Origin: Raineyella antarctica
GTDB lineage: Bacteria > Actinomycetota > Actinomycetes > Propionibacteriales > Propionibacteriaceae
DNA length: 64,000 bases
Assembly (NCBI RefSeq): GCF_900092135.1
Contig: NZ_FMYF01000007.1
Location: forward strand, 62,001-126,000
Direction of reading: 5' to 3'
The notes under the pieces were generated by a model. It was not told where the DNA came from. It saw nothing but the letters and a program-made list of their open reading frames with translations, and ran no database searches. Below, one piece after another: positions 48,313-57,274 of this stretch. How positions within the stretch are numbered: the first letter of the stretch is position 1; every line of letters begins with the position of its first letter. The translations under genes and the position numbers were made by a program.

Positions 48313-49044
48313 ATGAACGACCGTTCCCAGGCAAATCTCACCAGGCCCGACGGCTCCCCGATCCGCATCCTCGCGGTCGACGACGAGTCGGCCCTGACAG
48401 AGCTGCTCTCGATGGCCATGCGGTACGAGGGCTGGGAGGTCTGGACCGCGGCCAGCGGGCAGGAGGCGATCCAGGTCGCCCACGAGATCCGTCCCGACGC
48501 GGCAGTGCTCGACATCATGCTGCCGGACTTCGACGGCCTCGAGGTGATGCAGCGGCTGCACGCCGAGCAGCCTGACCTCCCGGTGATCTTCCTGACCGCG
48601 CGCGACGCGGTCGCCGACCGGATCGAGGGCCTGGTCAGCGGCGCGGACGACTACGTCACCAAGCCGTTCAGCCTCGAAGAGGTCATCGCCCGGCTGCGGG
48701 CGCTGCTGCGCCGGACCGGCACGTACGCCGCGGCCAACGCCGCCACCCTCGTCGTCGGCGACCTGACCCTCGACGAGGACTCGCACGAGGTCGCCCGCGG
48801 CGGCGACTCGATCCACCTGACCGCCACCGAGTTCGAGCTGCTGCGCTACCTGATGCACAACCCCCGCCGGGTGCTGAGCAAGGCCCAGATCCTCGACCGG
48901 GTCTGGAACTACGACTTCGGCGGCCAGGCGAACATCGTCGAACTCTACATCTCGTACCTGCGCAAGAAGATCGACGCGGGCCGGACCCCGATGATCCATA
49001 CCCTGCGTGGGGCCGGCTACATGCTCCGACCGGCAGATGACTGA
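48313..49044 (+). CDS. OmpR/PhoP-type response regulator
   Basis: 243 residues. Receiver domain with acidic pair DDE (23-25), phospho-acceptor Asp67 in AVLDIMLPDFDG, and Lys about 116 in DDYVTKPFS. The C-terminal winged helix has LTATEFELLRYLMHNPRRV and DYDFGG-like NYDFGGQANIVELYISYLRKKID. It pairs with the following kinase gene, which begins within its last 8 bases. It resembles TcrA/PhoP-type actinobacterial regulators. Confidence 0.95.
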   Translation: MNDRSQANLTRPDGSPIRILAVDDESALTELLSMAMRYEGWEVWTAASGQEAIQVAHEIRPDAAVLDIMLPDFDGLEVMQRLHAEQPDLPVIFLTARDAVADRIEGLVSGADDYVTKPFSLEEVIARLRALLRRTGTYAAANAATLVVGDLTLDEDSHEVARGGDSIHLTATEFELLRYLMHNPRRVLSKAQILDRVWNYDFGGQANIVELYISYLRKKIDAGRTPMIHTLRGAGYMLRPADD

Positions 49045-50749
49045 CGGACCCCGAGCCGCGCCACCCCGGCGGGGCCACCGGCGGCTCGGGCCCGGCCGGG
49101 CGCGCGGACCGGCCGGCGCGCCCGCCCGCGCCCTGCCCGCACCGGCCGCACCGCCCTCCCCCGCGGAGACCGGGAACCTGGGGGTCCCTGCTGCCGGCAC
49201 CCTGGCCCGCCGGCTGATCCTGCAGGTCACCGCCATCACCACGCTGGTCGCCCTGTTCCTCGGCGGGATCACCACCGTCGTCGCGCAGCGGGTGCTGCTG
49301 GAGCAGCTCGACGAGCGGCTGTCCGCGGTCCTGACCCGCCAGCCCGGACCGGACAACAACGCCCAGGGATACCCCGAGGGGATCAACCTGCCTGGCCAGC
49401 CGATCGGCACCGTGGTGGTCTACCTGAGCCAGACGACGGCCATCAGCGGCTACCTCACCAACGACGGGATCCAGGGCGTGCCCAGCAATGCGGCACTGAA
49501 GACCCTGGCCGCCGTCGTACCGGACCGCGCACCGGTCACCGTCGACCTGTACATGATGGGCCCCTACCGCGCGATCAGCACCTACATCGACGGGCAACAG
49601 GTGATCGTCGGGTTGCCGCTGGCCGACACCCGTGCGGTGATCGTACGGGTCGTCTCGACGTTCGGCGCGATCTCGCTGCTCGCCATCGTGGTCAGCCTGG
49701 CCAGCGTCTACCTGGTCGTGGTCCGCAACCTGCGCCCGATGACCGACCTGGCCGCGGTGGCCCGGGAGGTGACGGCCACACCGCTGGAGCACGGCCACGT
49801 GGACCTGCAGGTCCGCGCGCCCGTCCCGCCCCCCGGCCATGCCGCCGAGGTCGCCGACGTGAGCGACGCCTTCAACCAGATGCTCGGCCACGTGGAGAGC
49901 GCCCTGCAGGCCCGCCAGTCCTCGGAGTCCAAGGTCCGCCGGTTCGTCGCCGACGCCTCCCACGAGCTGCGCAACCCGCTGGCCGCCATCCGGGGCTACG
50001 CCGAGCTGACCCGCCGGGACCGGGCATCGATGCCGGCGCAGACGGCCCGGGCCCTGGACCGGATCGACGCCGAGGCCGAGCGGATGTCCGCCCTGGTCGA
50101 GGACCTCCTGCTCCTGGCCCGGCTCGACAACAACCCCACCCCTGCCACCGAACCGGTTGACCTCAGCGAGATCGTGGTGAACGCCACCGCCGACGCGCAG
50201 GCCGCCGGGCCGGAGCACCGGTGGTCCCTGGGCGTCCCGCCGGAGCCCGTCGTGACGATCGGGGACCGGCACCAACTGCACCAGGTAACGGCCAACCTGC
50301 TCGCCAACGCCCGCACCCACACCCCTCCGGGAACCCAGGTGCACGCCGCACTGTCGGTGCAGCCGGACCCGGCCACCGGCCGGCAGTGCGCGGTGATCTC
50401 GATCCGCGACAACGGTCCGGGGATCCCCGCCGCCATGGTGGACCAGGTCTTCGACCGCTTCGTACGGGCCGACTCGGCGCGGGCCCGGATCCCGGACGCC
50501 TCGATCCGGTCGGGCAGCACCGGCCTGGGACTGTCGATCGTCCAGGCCGTCGTGGAGGCCCACGGCGGGACGGTGACGATCGACTCGCGGGCGGCCGCGG
50601 ACCTGCCGCCCGGCAGCACCGGCGCGGCGACCTGGACGACCCTCACGGTCCGGCTGCCGCTCGCACCCGCCCCCGCCTCGGCCTCGCCGGTCGTCGCCGC
50701 TGCGCGGGAACAGGTCTCCCCCATCGGCGTGGCGGGTAGCAGCCAGTAG
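49037..50749 (+). CDS. sensor histidine kinase
   Basis: 570 residues. A Pro/Arg-rich N-terminus of about 60 residues precedes one membrane segment (LILQVTAITTLVALFLGGIT), an extracytoplasmic sensor domain of about 120 residues, a second segment and a HAMP domain. The DHp His is in DASHELRNPLAAI (about 308). ATPase boxes NLLANARTHT, DNGPGIP and GLGLSIVQAVVEAHGG follow. Its ATG at 49037 overlaps the regulator gene by 8 bases, so the two are coupled. Signal unknown. Confidence 0.94.
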   Translation: MTDGPRAAPPRRGHRRLGPGRARGPAGAPARALPAPAAPPSPAETGNLGVPAAGTLARRLILQVTAITTLVALFLGGITTVVAQRVLLEQLDERLSAVLTRQPGPDNNAQGYPEGINLPGQPIGTVVVYLSQTTAISGYLTNDGIQGVPSNAALKTLAAVVPDRAPVTVDLYMMGPYRAISTYIDGQQVIVGLPLADTRAVIVRVVSTFGAISLLAIVVSLASVYLVVVRNLRPMTDLAAVAREVTATPLEHGHVDLQVRAPVPPPGHAAEVADVSDAFNQMLGHVESALQARQSSESKVRRFVADASHELRNPLAAIRGYAELTRRDRASMPAQTARALDRIDAEAERMSALVEDLLLLARLDNNPTPATEPVDLSEIVVNATADAQAAGPEHRWSLGVPPEPVVTIGDRHQLHQVTANLLANARTHTPPGTQVHAALSVQPDPATGRQCAVISIRDNGPGIPAAMVDQVFDRFVRADSARARIPDASIRSGSTGLGLSIVQAVVEAHGGTVTIDSRAAADLPPGSTGAATWTTLTVRLPLAPAPASASPVVAAAREQVSPIGVAGSSQ

Positions 50750-51673
50750 TCAGGTCGCGCGATCGGCGCGTCGCTGCTGGGCCAGCAGGCGATCCCGCTC
50801 CTCGGCCATGTTGTGCCGGGCGGCCTCGGCCCACCAGCGCTCGGCAGGTCGGGTGCGATAGAGCGGCACCAGGGCTGCGAGTCGCCGGAGGACCTCGAGG
50901 CGACCGCCCCGGTAGTCCCCTGCGGGCACCCGGTGGTACTCGGCCCGGACCTGCCGGGAGTACTCCAGGTAGCGCGCACCGTCGGCACCGAGGATGGCCA
51001 GGTCGGCATCGGTGAGGACCTCGCCGCGGCGGTCGTCGGCCTCGGCGCGGTGGCTCGCGGTGAGCCGGACCAGCCGGGCGACCTCCTCCACCTCGCGGGC
51101 CGGGACCAAGCCGTCGAGGGACTGCTCGGCCAGGACGGCGGAGGCCTCCTCGTCCTGGCCGGGCCGGCCCTCGTACACCGCGTCGTGGAACCAGGCGGCC
51201 AGTCGCAGGCTGCGTTCGGGGACGGCGCCGGTCTCCTGGTCATCGACCAGGGCGGCCTGGGCGTCGAGCATCTCGGCCAGGTGCTGGGGGGTGTGGTAGC
51301 GGCGCTGCGGCTCCGACCAGCGCTCGAGCAACTCGGTGCCCATGTCGATCGCGTGCGGCAGCATGGCCGCCCAGGACGCGCGGAGCATCTCGTCGCGGGC
51401 CCGGGCCGCGGCGAGCGCCCGCGGTTTGCTGCTGCGCAGCCCGGCGCGGCGCAGCGCACGGACCACCTCGGTCGGCGGGACCTCCCTGGCCCCCGCGGCC
51501 ACGGCGATGTCGTACTGGGAGACAGGGAGGTCGTAGTGGTCGCGGTCGTACGCCCGGGCCGACAGGCCGATCAGCTCGGCGAAGTCGTGCAGCTCGGCCA
51601 GGGAATCGTCCGAGACCAGGTGGGAGAAGTGGGTCCCGTGCGCGGGCCACAGCGGGGGGTCGACCAGGATCAC
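50750..51673 (-). CDS. DUF4031 - HD phosphohydrolase fusion
   Basis: 307 residues. Residues 1-80 are DUF4031: ILVDPPLWPAHGTHFSHLVSD and YDRDHYDLPVSQYD. After a helical linker there is an HD-type metal-dependent phosphohydrolase: RYHTPQHLAEML (about 124), then WFHDAVYEG (about 160) with the HD pair and a third His region later. The GTG start at 51673 has GGTGGAGAG about 6 bases upstream. The stop abuts the converging kinase gene. Activity on nucleotides is inferred from the HD class. Confidence 0.85.
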   Translation of the reverse strand: MILVDPPLWPAHGTHFSHLVSDDSLAELHDFAELIGLSARAYDRDHYDLPVSQYDIAVAAGAREVPPTEVVRALRRAGLRSSKPRALAAARARDEMLRASWAAMLPHAIDMGTELLERWSEPQRRYHTPQHLAEMLDAQAALVDDQETGAVPERSLRLAAWFHDAVYEGRPGQDEEASAVLAEQSLDGLVPAREVEEVARLVRLTASHRAEADDRRGEVLTDADLAILGADGARYLEYSRQVRAEYHRVPAGDYRGGRLEVLRRLAALVPLYRTRPAERWWAEAARHNMAEERDRLLAQQRRADRAT

Positions 51674-51719
51674 GTCGGGCTCTCCACCCGCCGCGTCCGG
51701 CCGCTCCCCCGCCGTGGCA

Positions 51720-51827
51720 TCACTCGGGCTTCTCCGGGTGCGTCGCCGCCCAGGCGACGGAGGCCAGCAGGCTCCCCCAGACGGCGATCATGGAGATGAC
51801 CATCATGATGGTCGCGGTGGTGCTCAT
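51720..51827 (-). CDS. metS: MetS-type small subunit of methionine/alanine importer
   Basis: 35 residues: MSTTATIMMVISMIAVWGSL then a short hydrophilic tail HPEKPE. One membrane segment. It starts in the last 4 bases of the NSS transporter gene, with GGAGG 8 bases upstream. This matches MetS, needed for methionine uptake by MetP in Corynebacterium. The gene is too short to be called by length alone, but context is strong. Confidence 0.88.
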   Translation of the reverse strand: MSTTATIMMVISMIAVWGSLLASVAWAATHPEKPE

Positions 51828-53434
51828 ACGTCCGACCTCCCGTGCTCGTGTGCGAAGTCGCGGGGCACGTCGGGCACCCCGTCCTCGTCCAGGTCCACGT
51901 ACGTACGTTCGCGCCGCAGTGCCGACGCGGCCGTCCACGGGACCAGGCTCATCAGCAGCGCGAAGACGACCAGGGCGATGCTCATCCCCCAGCCGAAGAC
52001 CGCGACGAACCAGCCGGGCATCCCGCCGTAGCCCTCCCGGGCGTACGTGACGAGCTGGCTGACCCACAGGAAGCCGAGCACCACCGGTGCCACGACGGCC
52101 ACCATGGCGAACCAGGTGCGGCCGAGGCGGATCGAGGCGTACCTGTTCGCATGGCCGGCGAACTCTGGCAGCTTGCGCAGCACCCAGGCCAGCATGATCA
52201 CGTTGAACAGGGCGGCGCCGACGATGCCGAAGTTGTTGACGAAGGCATCGGTGACGTCGAGCAGGTTCAGGCCGGTGGTGGTCGGGAACAGCAGGACCGA
52301 CACCACGCCGACGGACAGGCAGACCGCCAGGGTGGCGGGGACCCGCTTGATGCCGGTCTTGTCGCGCAGGGCGGCGATGATCACCTCGAGGATCGAGATG
52401 TGCGAGGTGAAGCCGGCGATCAGCAGCGACCCGAAGAAGAGGATGCCGATCAGGGTGCCGCCGGCCGCCTGGTTGATGATCGTCGGGAAGGCCACGAAGG
52501 CCAGGCCGATACCGGGCACGGCCACCTTGTCGACGGTGGTGCCCGCCTGGTGGGCCATGAAGCCCAGCGAGGCGAAGACCCCGATGCCGGCCAGGATCTC
52601 GACCGAGGAGTTCGCGAAGCCGACGATGAAGCCGTTGGCGGTCAGGTCGGAGTTCTTCTTCAGGTAGGAGGAGTAGGTCACCATGATGCCGAAGGCGACC
52701 GACAGCGAGAAGAAGATCTGGCCGTACGCGGCGATCCAGATCGTCGGGTTCCCGAGCGCCGTCCAGTCCGGGGTGAAGAAGGCGTTCAGCCCGTCGGCGG
52801 CGCCGGGCAGGCGGACGGCCGTGATCACCAGCCAGATGAACATGATGAAGAGCACCGGGAGGAAGACCATCGAGGTGCCGGCCACGCCGTTCTGCACGCC
52901 GAGGGCCAGCACCACGGTGGTGACGAGCCAGACGATGACCAGCGGGATCAGCATCTTCGGCACGAAGTCGAAGTGCGGGGCGTACGTGTCGGCGACCGGC
53001 CAGTAGTGCGCGAAGAGGAAGGTCTTCGGATCCGCCCCCCAGCCCTTGGTGAACGACAGCACGAGGTAGACCGCGGCCAGGGCGAGGATGACGGCGTAGT
53101 AGACGGCGATGACGAAGCAGATCGCCATCTGCCACCACCCCATCGGCTCCATCCAGCGCTTGAGTCGTCGGTAGGCCATCGGGGGTGCACCGCGGTAGCG
53201 GTGGCCGACCACGTAGTCGAGGAACAGCAACGGGATGCCCGCAGTGAGCAGCGCGACGAGGTAGGGGATGATGAAGGCGCCGCCGCCGTTGGTGTAGGCG
53301 ACGTACGGGAAGCGCCAGATGTTCCCCAGACCGACGGCCGAGCCGATCGCAGCGAAGATGAACGCCCCGCGCCCCGAGAAGGTGTCACGGACGGCAGACG
53401 CCGCGTGCCCACCTCCGGGTACAGGCTGAGACAT
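51824..53434 (-). CDS. metP: NSS family sodium-dependent methionine/alanine transporter
   Basis: 536 residues, about 12 membrane segments. AAIGSAVGLGNIWRFPYVAY in segment 1 is the sodium/substrate site of the neurotransmitter:sodium symporter family; segment 6-8 GQIFFSLSVAFGIMVTYSSY is also typical. Overlap with metS identifies it as the MetP type. The ATG has AGGAGGAA 5 bases upstream. Divergent from deoC. Confidence 0.92.
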   Translation of the reverse strand: MSQPVPGGGHAASAVRDTFSGRGAFIFAAIGSAVGLGNIWRFPYVAYTNGGGAFIIPYLVALLTAGIPLLFLDYVVGHRYRGAPPMAYRRLKRWMEPMGWWQMAICFVIAVYYAVILALAAVYLVLSFTKGWGADPKTFLFAHYWPVADTYAPHFDFVPKMLIPLVIVWLVTTVVLALGVQNGVAGTSMVFLPVLFIMFIWLVITAVRLPGAADGLNAFFTPDWTALGNPTIWIAAYGQIFFSLSVAFGIMVTYSSYLKKNSDLTANGFIVGFANSSVEILAGIGVFASLGFMAHQAGTTVDKVAVPGIGLAFVAFPTIINQAAGGTLIGILFFGSLLIAGFTSHISILEVIIAALRDKTGIKRVPATLAVCLSVGVVSVLLFPTTTGLNLLDVTDAFVNNFGIVGAALFNVIMLAWVLRKLPEFAGHANRYASIRLGRTWFAMVAVVAPVVLGFLWVSQLVTYAREGYGGMPGWFVAVFGWGMSIALVVFALLMSLVPWTAASALRRERTYVDLDEDGVPDVPRDFAHEHGRSDV

Positions 53435-53580
53435 GGATTCCTCCTAGGTTGTACTGGTGCAAACCCTGCCACAGGGCTCTGCCGACGGCGAGAAGAAAAT
53501 ACCCAAGCGTCACGCGCGTCGGGTAGGGGCCCCTTGGTGTAACGGCCCCGGCGCAGGTCGGGCCGTGGGACGCTGGTGCC

Positions 53581-54246
53581 ATGCAGTTGACCCGCCCCCG
53601 CCTGGCCCGGATGATCGACCACACCCTGCTGGCTCCCACTGCCACCGAGGCCGAGGTCGCGGCACTGGTGGCCGAGGCGAACGAACTGGGGACCTGGTCG
53701 GTCTGCGTCTCTCCCTCACGCCTGCCGCTGCCCGGCGGCGCCGGCCGGGTGAGGGTGGCCGCGGTCGCCGGCTTCCCCTCGGGACAGCACACCGCCGAGA
53801 TCAAGGCCGACGAGGCGACCGCCGCCGTGGCCGCCGGGGCGCACGAGATCGACATGGTGATCGACGTCGGCCGCCTGCTCGACGGTGACCTGGTGTACAC
53901 GGAGAAGGAGGTCCGGATGGTCCGGGAGGCGGTGCCGGCGCCGGTGCTGCTGAAGGTGATCCTGGAGACCGGCGTGCTGACCGACCGGCAGGTGATCGAC
54001 GCCTGCCAGGCCTGCGAGCGGGCCGGGGCGGACTACGTCAAGACCTCGACCGGCTTCCACCCCTCCGGCGGCGCGACGGTGCACGCGGTCGAGGTGATGC
54101 GGGCGGCGGTCGGCGACCGGCTGGGGATCAAGGCCTCCGGCGGGATCCGGGACTATCCGACGGCCGTGGCGATGGTCCGGGCCGGCGCGACCCGGCTGGG
54201 CATGTCGGCCAGTCGTACGGTGCTGGAGCAGGCACCCGCGGAGTAG
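53581..54246 (+). CDS. deoC: deoxyribose-phosphate aldolase
   Basis: 221 residues; class I aldolase forming acetaldehyde and glyceraldehyde 3-phosphate from 2-deoxyribose 5-phosphate. Asp92 (EIDMVIDVG), Schiff-base Lys154 in DYVKTSTGF and Lys184 in GIKASGGIR are all present. ATG without a ribosome site; GACGCT ends 6 bases upstream. No other deo genes nearby. Confidence 0.95.
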   Translation: MQLTRPRLARMIDHTLLAPTATEAEVAALVAEANELGTWSVCVSPSRLPLPGGAGRVRVAAVAGFPSGQHTAEIKADEATAAVAAGAHEIDMVIDVGRLLDGDLVYTEKEVRMVREAVPAPVLLKVILETGVLTDRQVIDACQACERAGADYVKTSTGFHPSGGATVHAVEVMRAAVGDRLGIKASGGIRDYPTAVAMVRAGATRLGMSASRTVLEQAPAE

Positions 54247-54294
54247 CCGACCGCGCTCGTGGGCGTCGGGTCTACGCCACCCGGGTCGTACGGC

Positions 54295-55065
54295 TCAGCT
54301 GAACCAGACCAGCTTGACCACTGCCACGATGCTGACCAGCACGATGAAGGACCTCAGCACGGCCGGGGAGAGCCGGCGACCGATCCGGGCGCCGAGCCAG
54401 CCACCGCCGAGCGCACCGATGGCCAGCAGCAGCGCGACCAGCCAGCGCACCTGGTCCCAGGCGAGGGCGACGAAGACGAGGGCGGCCAGGAAGTTCGACG
54501 CCGGCGCGAGGACGTTCTTGATCGCGTTGAGGCGGACCAGCGGCAGGGCGGTCAGGGCGCTCATCAGCCCCATCAGCAGGACGCCCTGGGCGGCACCGAA
54601 GTAGCCGCCGTAGACGCCTGCGGCGAACGTGCCTACCAGCAGCGCGATCCGGTGCCCACCGACCAGCGGGCCCTCGACGTGGTGGGCGCCGATCCAGCGG
54701 TTGATCCGGGCACCGAACACGACCAGCAGCGCCGCGATGACGATCAGCACCGGCACCACCCGGCGGAAGGCCTCCGGCGGCAGCACCAGCAGCAACAGCG
54801 CGCCCACGACCGCCCCGACCAATTGCAGGGGCAGCATCTGTCGCAGCAGCGGGCCGGTGCCGCGCAACTCCTCCTGGGATCCCCGGGTGGCGGTCACCCC
54901 GCTGGCGCTGAGCCCCAGGCTGTTGGAGATGTTCGCGGCGACCGGCGGGAACCCCAGGAACAGCAGGGTCGGGAACGTGATCAGGGTCCCGGACCCGACC
55001 ACGGTGTTGATGGTGCCCGCGGCGAGGCCGGCCAGGACGATCAGGACTGCTTCCAGGGGCGACAC
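54295..55065 (-). CDS. TauE/SafE family sulfite or anion exporter
   Basis: 256 residues, about 8 membrane segments in two repeats. GTINTVVGSGTLITFPTLLF and GVYGGYFGAAQGVLLM are the paired family motifs. Members export sulfite, sulfoacetate or related anions; substrate is inferred only. It is divergent from the B12 riboswitch operon and is not under that switch. Confidence 0.9.
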   Translation of the reverse strand: MSPLEAVLIVLAGLAAGTINTVVGSGTLITFPTLLFLGFPPVAANISNSLGLSASGVTATRGSQEELRGTGPLLRQMLPLQLVGAVVGALLLLVLPPEAFRRVVPVLIVIAALLVVFGARINRWIGAHHVEGPLVGGHRIALLVGTFAAGVYGGYFGAAQGVLLMGLMSALTALPLVRLNAIKNVLAPASNFLAALVFVALAWDQVRWLVALLLAIGALGGGWLGARIGRRLSPAVLRSFIVLVSIVAVVKLVWFS

Positions 55066-55124
55066 GGCGCCACGTTAGCCGCCGGGGCCGCGTTCCGCGC
55101 CCGTCCGTGCGCTGTCCGGCACGG

Positions 55125-55300
55125 CCGTCGGCAGGGTTCCTCTACGACAGAGTGTAGGCTTTGCCCCGGAAGTTCCCGACTTCCGGGGAAGCCGGTCCGA
55201 AGCCGGCGCTGACCCGCAACCGTAGGTCCCGGTCGCCCACACGGCGGCCCGCGAGCCGCCGACAGGTGGCCCCGGGACGAGTCGGATGACCGGATGCCGG
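55125..55300 (+). ncRNA. cobalamin riboswitch (approximate limits)
   Basis: The conserved core GGGGAAGCCGGTCCGAA lies at 55185-55201, followed by the B12 box GCTGACCCGCAACCGT (55207-55222). The 3-prime element GAGTCGGATGACCGGATGCC is at 55280-55299. These match the GGGAA, GCTGACCCGCAAC and GAGNCAGGAGACC blocks of B12 switches. It precedes a SCO2322-type gene and an ECF transporter operon, so it should repress them when cobalamin is plentiful. The outer P1 limits are uncertain. Confidence 0.85.
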
Positions 55301-55398
55301 GGGTGCTCACCGACCCGTCGTGGACTGCGGGCGAGCCGGCCGTTCGGGCCTGCGCGCATCCACCCGGGCATGTCGAGAAACACAGCCAGGAGGCCCCG

Positions 55399-56088
55399 AT
55401 GCCCGTACGTCCCTTCCTCACCCTGCGCCGCGGTGCGCTGGTCGCCGTGGCGGCCCTCGCGCTGCTGCTCGCTCCGCTGGGCACCAGCACCGCCCGGGCC
55501 GAGGACGGCTACCGCTACTGGGGCTACTACCAGCGGATCGACAACGCCTGGCAGTTTGCGCAGACCGCTCCCGGGTCGACCAACGTCGAGGACGGGTCCG
55601 TGCAGGGTTGGCGCTACGCCGTCGCCGGCATGACCACTGTTCGTACGCCCCGGTCGACGCCCGCCTTCAACGAGATCTGCGGCAAGGTCCGCGCCGTCGA
55701 CGGCGAGAAGCGGGTCGCGGTGGTCGTCGATCCCGGCACCGCCGAGGACGCCCCGGCCGGCTCCACGCCGCCCGGACCGCCCACCGCCACCTGTGTCGTC
55801 GCACCGAAGGACGCCACCGCCACCCAGACCCTGCAACTGGCCACCAGCGTCCGGACCGATGCCTCCGGCCTGGTCTGCGGGATCGACGGCTACCCGGCCA
55901 CCGGCTGCGCGGACGCGGTCAGCAACATCACCGTCCCGGCCTCCGAGGCCCCCGTCACCCCCGAGCTGACCGACCCTGCCGGCGACGTGTCCACCGGCGC
56001 CCCGGCGTGGGTCTGGGGCACCGTCGGCGGCCTGGTCGTGGTCCTGGCCGGTGCCGGCGTGCTGGTCGCGCGCCGGCGCCGGGCCTGA
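55399..56088 (+). CDS. SCO2322-type secreted, membrane-anchored protein
   Basis: 229 residues. The N-terminus is a Sec signal peptide (RRGALVAVAALALLLAPLG, cleavage after ARA). The mature part begins EDGYRYWGYYQRIDNAWQFA, has several Cys in pairs (EIC, TCVV, LVCG, GCAD) and ends with one membrane segment and RRRRA, a type I anchor. It is first under the B12 riboswitch and upstream of the ECF genes, so an extracellular role in cobalamin uptake is plausible. Function is not known from the family. AGGAGG precedes the ATG by 5 bases. Confidence 0.82.
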   Translation: MPVRPFLTLRRGALVAVAALALLLAPLGTSTARAEDGYRYWGYYQRIDNAWQFAQTAPGSTNVEDGSVQGWRYAVAGMTTVRTPRSTPAFNEICGKVRAVDGEKRVAVVVDPGTAEDAPAGSTPPGPPTATCVVAPKDATATQTLQLATSVRTDASGLVCGIDGYPATGCADAVSNITVPASEAPVTPELTDPAGDVSTGAPAWVWGTVGGLVVVLAGAGVLVARRRRA

Positions 56089-56117
56089 CGGCCACGCCCC
56101 GATCGGGGACCGCCACG

Positions 56118-57257
56118 ATGCGCCGGCCGTCGGCCGCCCATGACTTCCGCCACCCCCGGGACCTGCACCCGGGGGCCTGGTGGGCATGGGCGCTCGGCCT
56201 GGCCGTCGCGGCGAGCCGGACGGACAACCCGGTGCCGCTGGTACTGCTGGCGGTGGTGGCCGGGTTCGTGGTCGCGATGAAGCGTACGGATGCCCCTTGG
56301 GCCCGGGCGTACACAATGTTCGTCAGGATCGCGCTCGTCGTGGTCGCGCTGCGAGTGGTACTGCAGGCCGTGCTGTCCACGAACACGCAGGGCACCCACC
56401 TGCTGGTCGTCCTGCCGCAGCTCCCGCTGCCGGACTGGGTGACCGGTATCAAGCTCGGGGGGCCGGTCACCTGGGAGGCCGTGCTGTCGGCGCTGTACGC
56501 GGGCGGCCAACTCGCCGTGGTGCTGGTCTGCTTCGGCGCGGCCAACGCCCTGGCCAGCCCGCGCCGGCTGCTGCAGCTGCTGCCCGCCGCCCTCTACGAG
56601 ATCCAGGTGGCCCTGGTGGTCGCGCTCACGTTCGCCCCGCAGCTGGTCGTCGACGCCCGCCGGATCCACAACGCCCGGCGGCTGCGCGGGCGCCGGGTCC
56701 GGGTCCGGACCCTGTTCCGGACCACCGCGATGCCCGTACTGGAGTCGGCGCTGGACCGCTCGGTGGCCCTGGCCGCCGCGATGGACGCCCGCGGCTACGG
56801 CCGGACCCGCCACCTGCCGCGCAGCCGCAGGCGGCTGACCTCCGCCCTGAGCCTGGCCGGCAGCGGCGGGCTGCTGGTCGGCCTGTACGGTCTGCTGTCC
56901 GCCTCGATCCGGCCCGCCCTGTCGATCGGCGCGGTGCTGCTCGGGCTGGCGCTGGCGACCACGGCGCTGGTGCTCGGCCGGGTCCGGGCGACCCGGACCC
57001 GCTACCGCCCCGACCCGTGGGCGCTGCCCGAGTGGCTGGTCGCCGGCTCGGGCGCCCTGGTCGCGGCAGTGCTGGTCTGGTCCTCGCTGCACGGGACCGG
57101 CGGGCTGACCATGCCGAGCGCGACGGCCGTCCCGCCGCTGGCGCCGGTGCCCCTGCTGGCCATCCTGGTCGGCCTGCTACCCGCCCTGGTCGCGCCGGTC
57201 CCTGCCGCCTCCGCGGCCACCCCTGCTCCCCGATCCGTGGAGGTCGTCCCATCATGA
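56118..57257 (+). CDS. ecfT: ECF transporter T component (CbiQ/EcfT family)
   Basis: 379 residues, longer than the typical 260. About 6-8 hydrophobic segments. The two coupling helices with Ala-Arg-Gly motifs are visible as DARRIHNARRLRGRR and AAAMDARGYGRTRH. It links the ATPase to the substrate-binding S protein. The stop overlaps, as ATGA, a six-codon frame that itself overlaps the EcfA start. Part of the B12-switched operon. Confidence 0.9.
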   Translation: MRRPSAAHDFRHPRDLHPGAWWAWALGLAVAASRTDNPVPLVLLAVVAGFVVAMKRTDAPWARAYTMFVRIALVVVALRVVLQAVLSTNTQGTHLLVVLPQLPLPDWVTGIKLGGPVTWEAVLSALYAGGQLAVVLVCFGAANALASPRRLLQLLPAALYEIQVALVVALTFAPQLVVDARRIHNARRLRGRRVRVRTLFRTTAMPVLESALDRSVALAAAMDARGYGRTRHLPRSRRRLTSALSLAGSGGLLVGLYGLLSASIRPALSIGAVLLGLALATTALVLGRVRATRTRYRPDPWALPEWLVAGSGALVAAVLVWSSLHGTGGLTMPSATAVPPLAPVPLLAILVGLLPALVAPVPAASAATPAPRSVEVVPS

Positions 57258-57274
57258 AGGTCGTCCAGCCATGA
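57241..57274 (+). repeat. 17-bp tandem duplication at the ecfT-ecfA junction
   Basis: 57241-57257 (AGGTCGTCCCATCATGA) and 57258-57274 (AGGTCGTCCAGCCATGA) match at 14 of 17 bases. Each ends in ATGA. The first ATGA holds the ecfT stop and opens a six-codon frame; the second closes that frame and opens ecfA. Confidence 0.85.
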
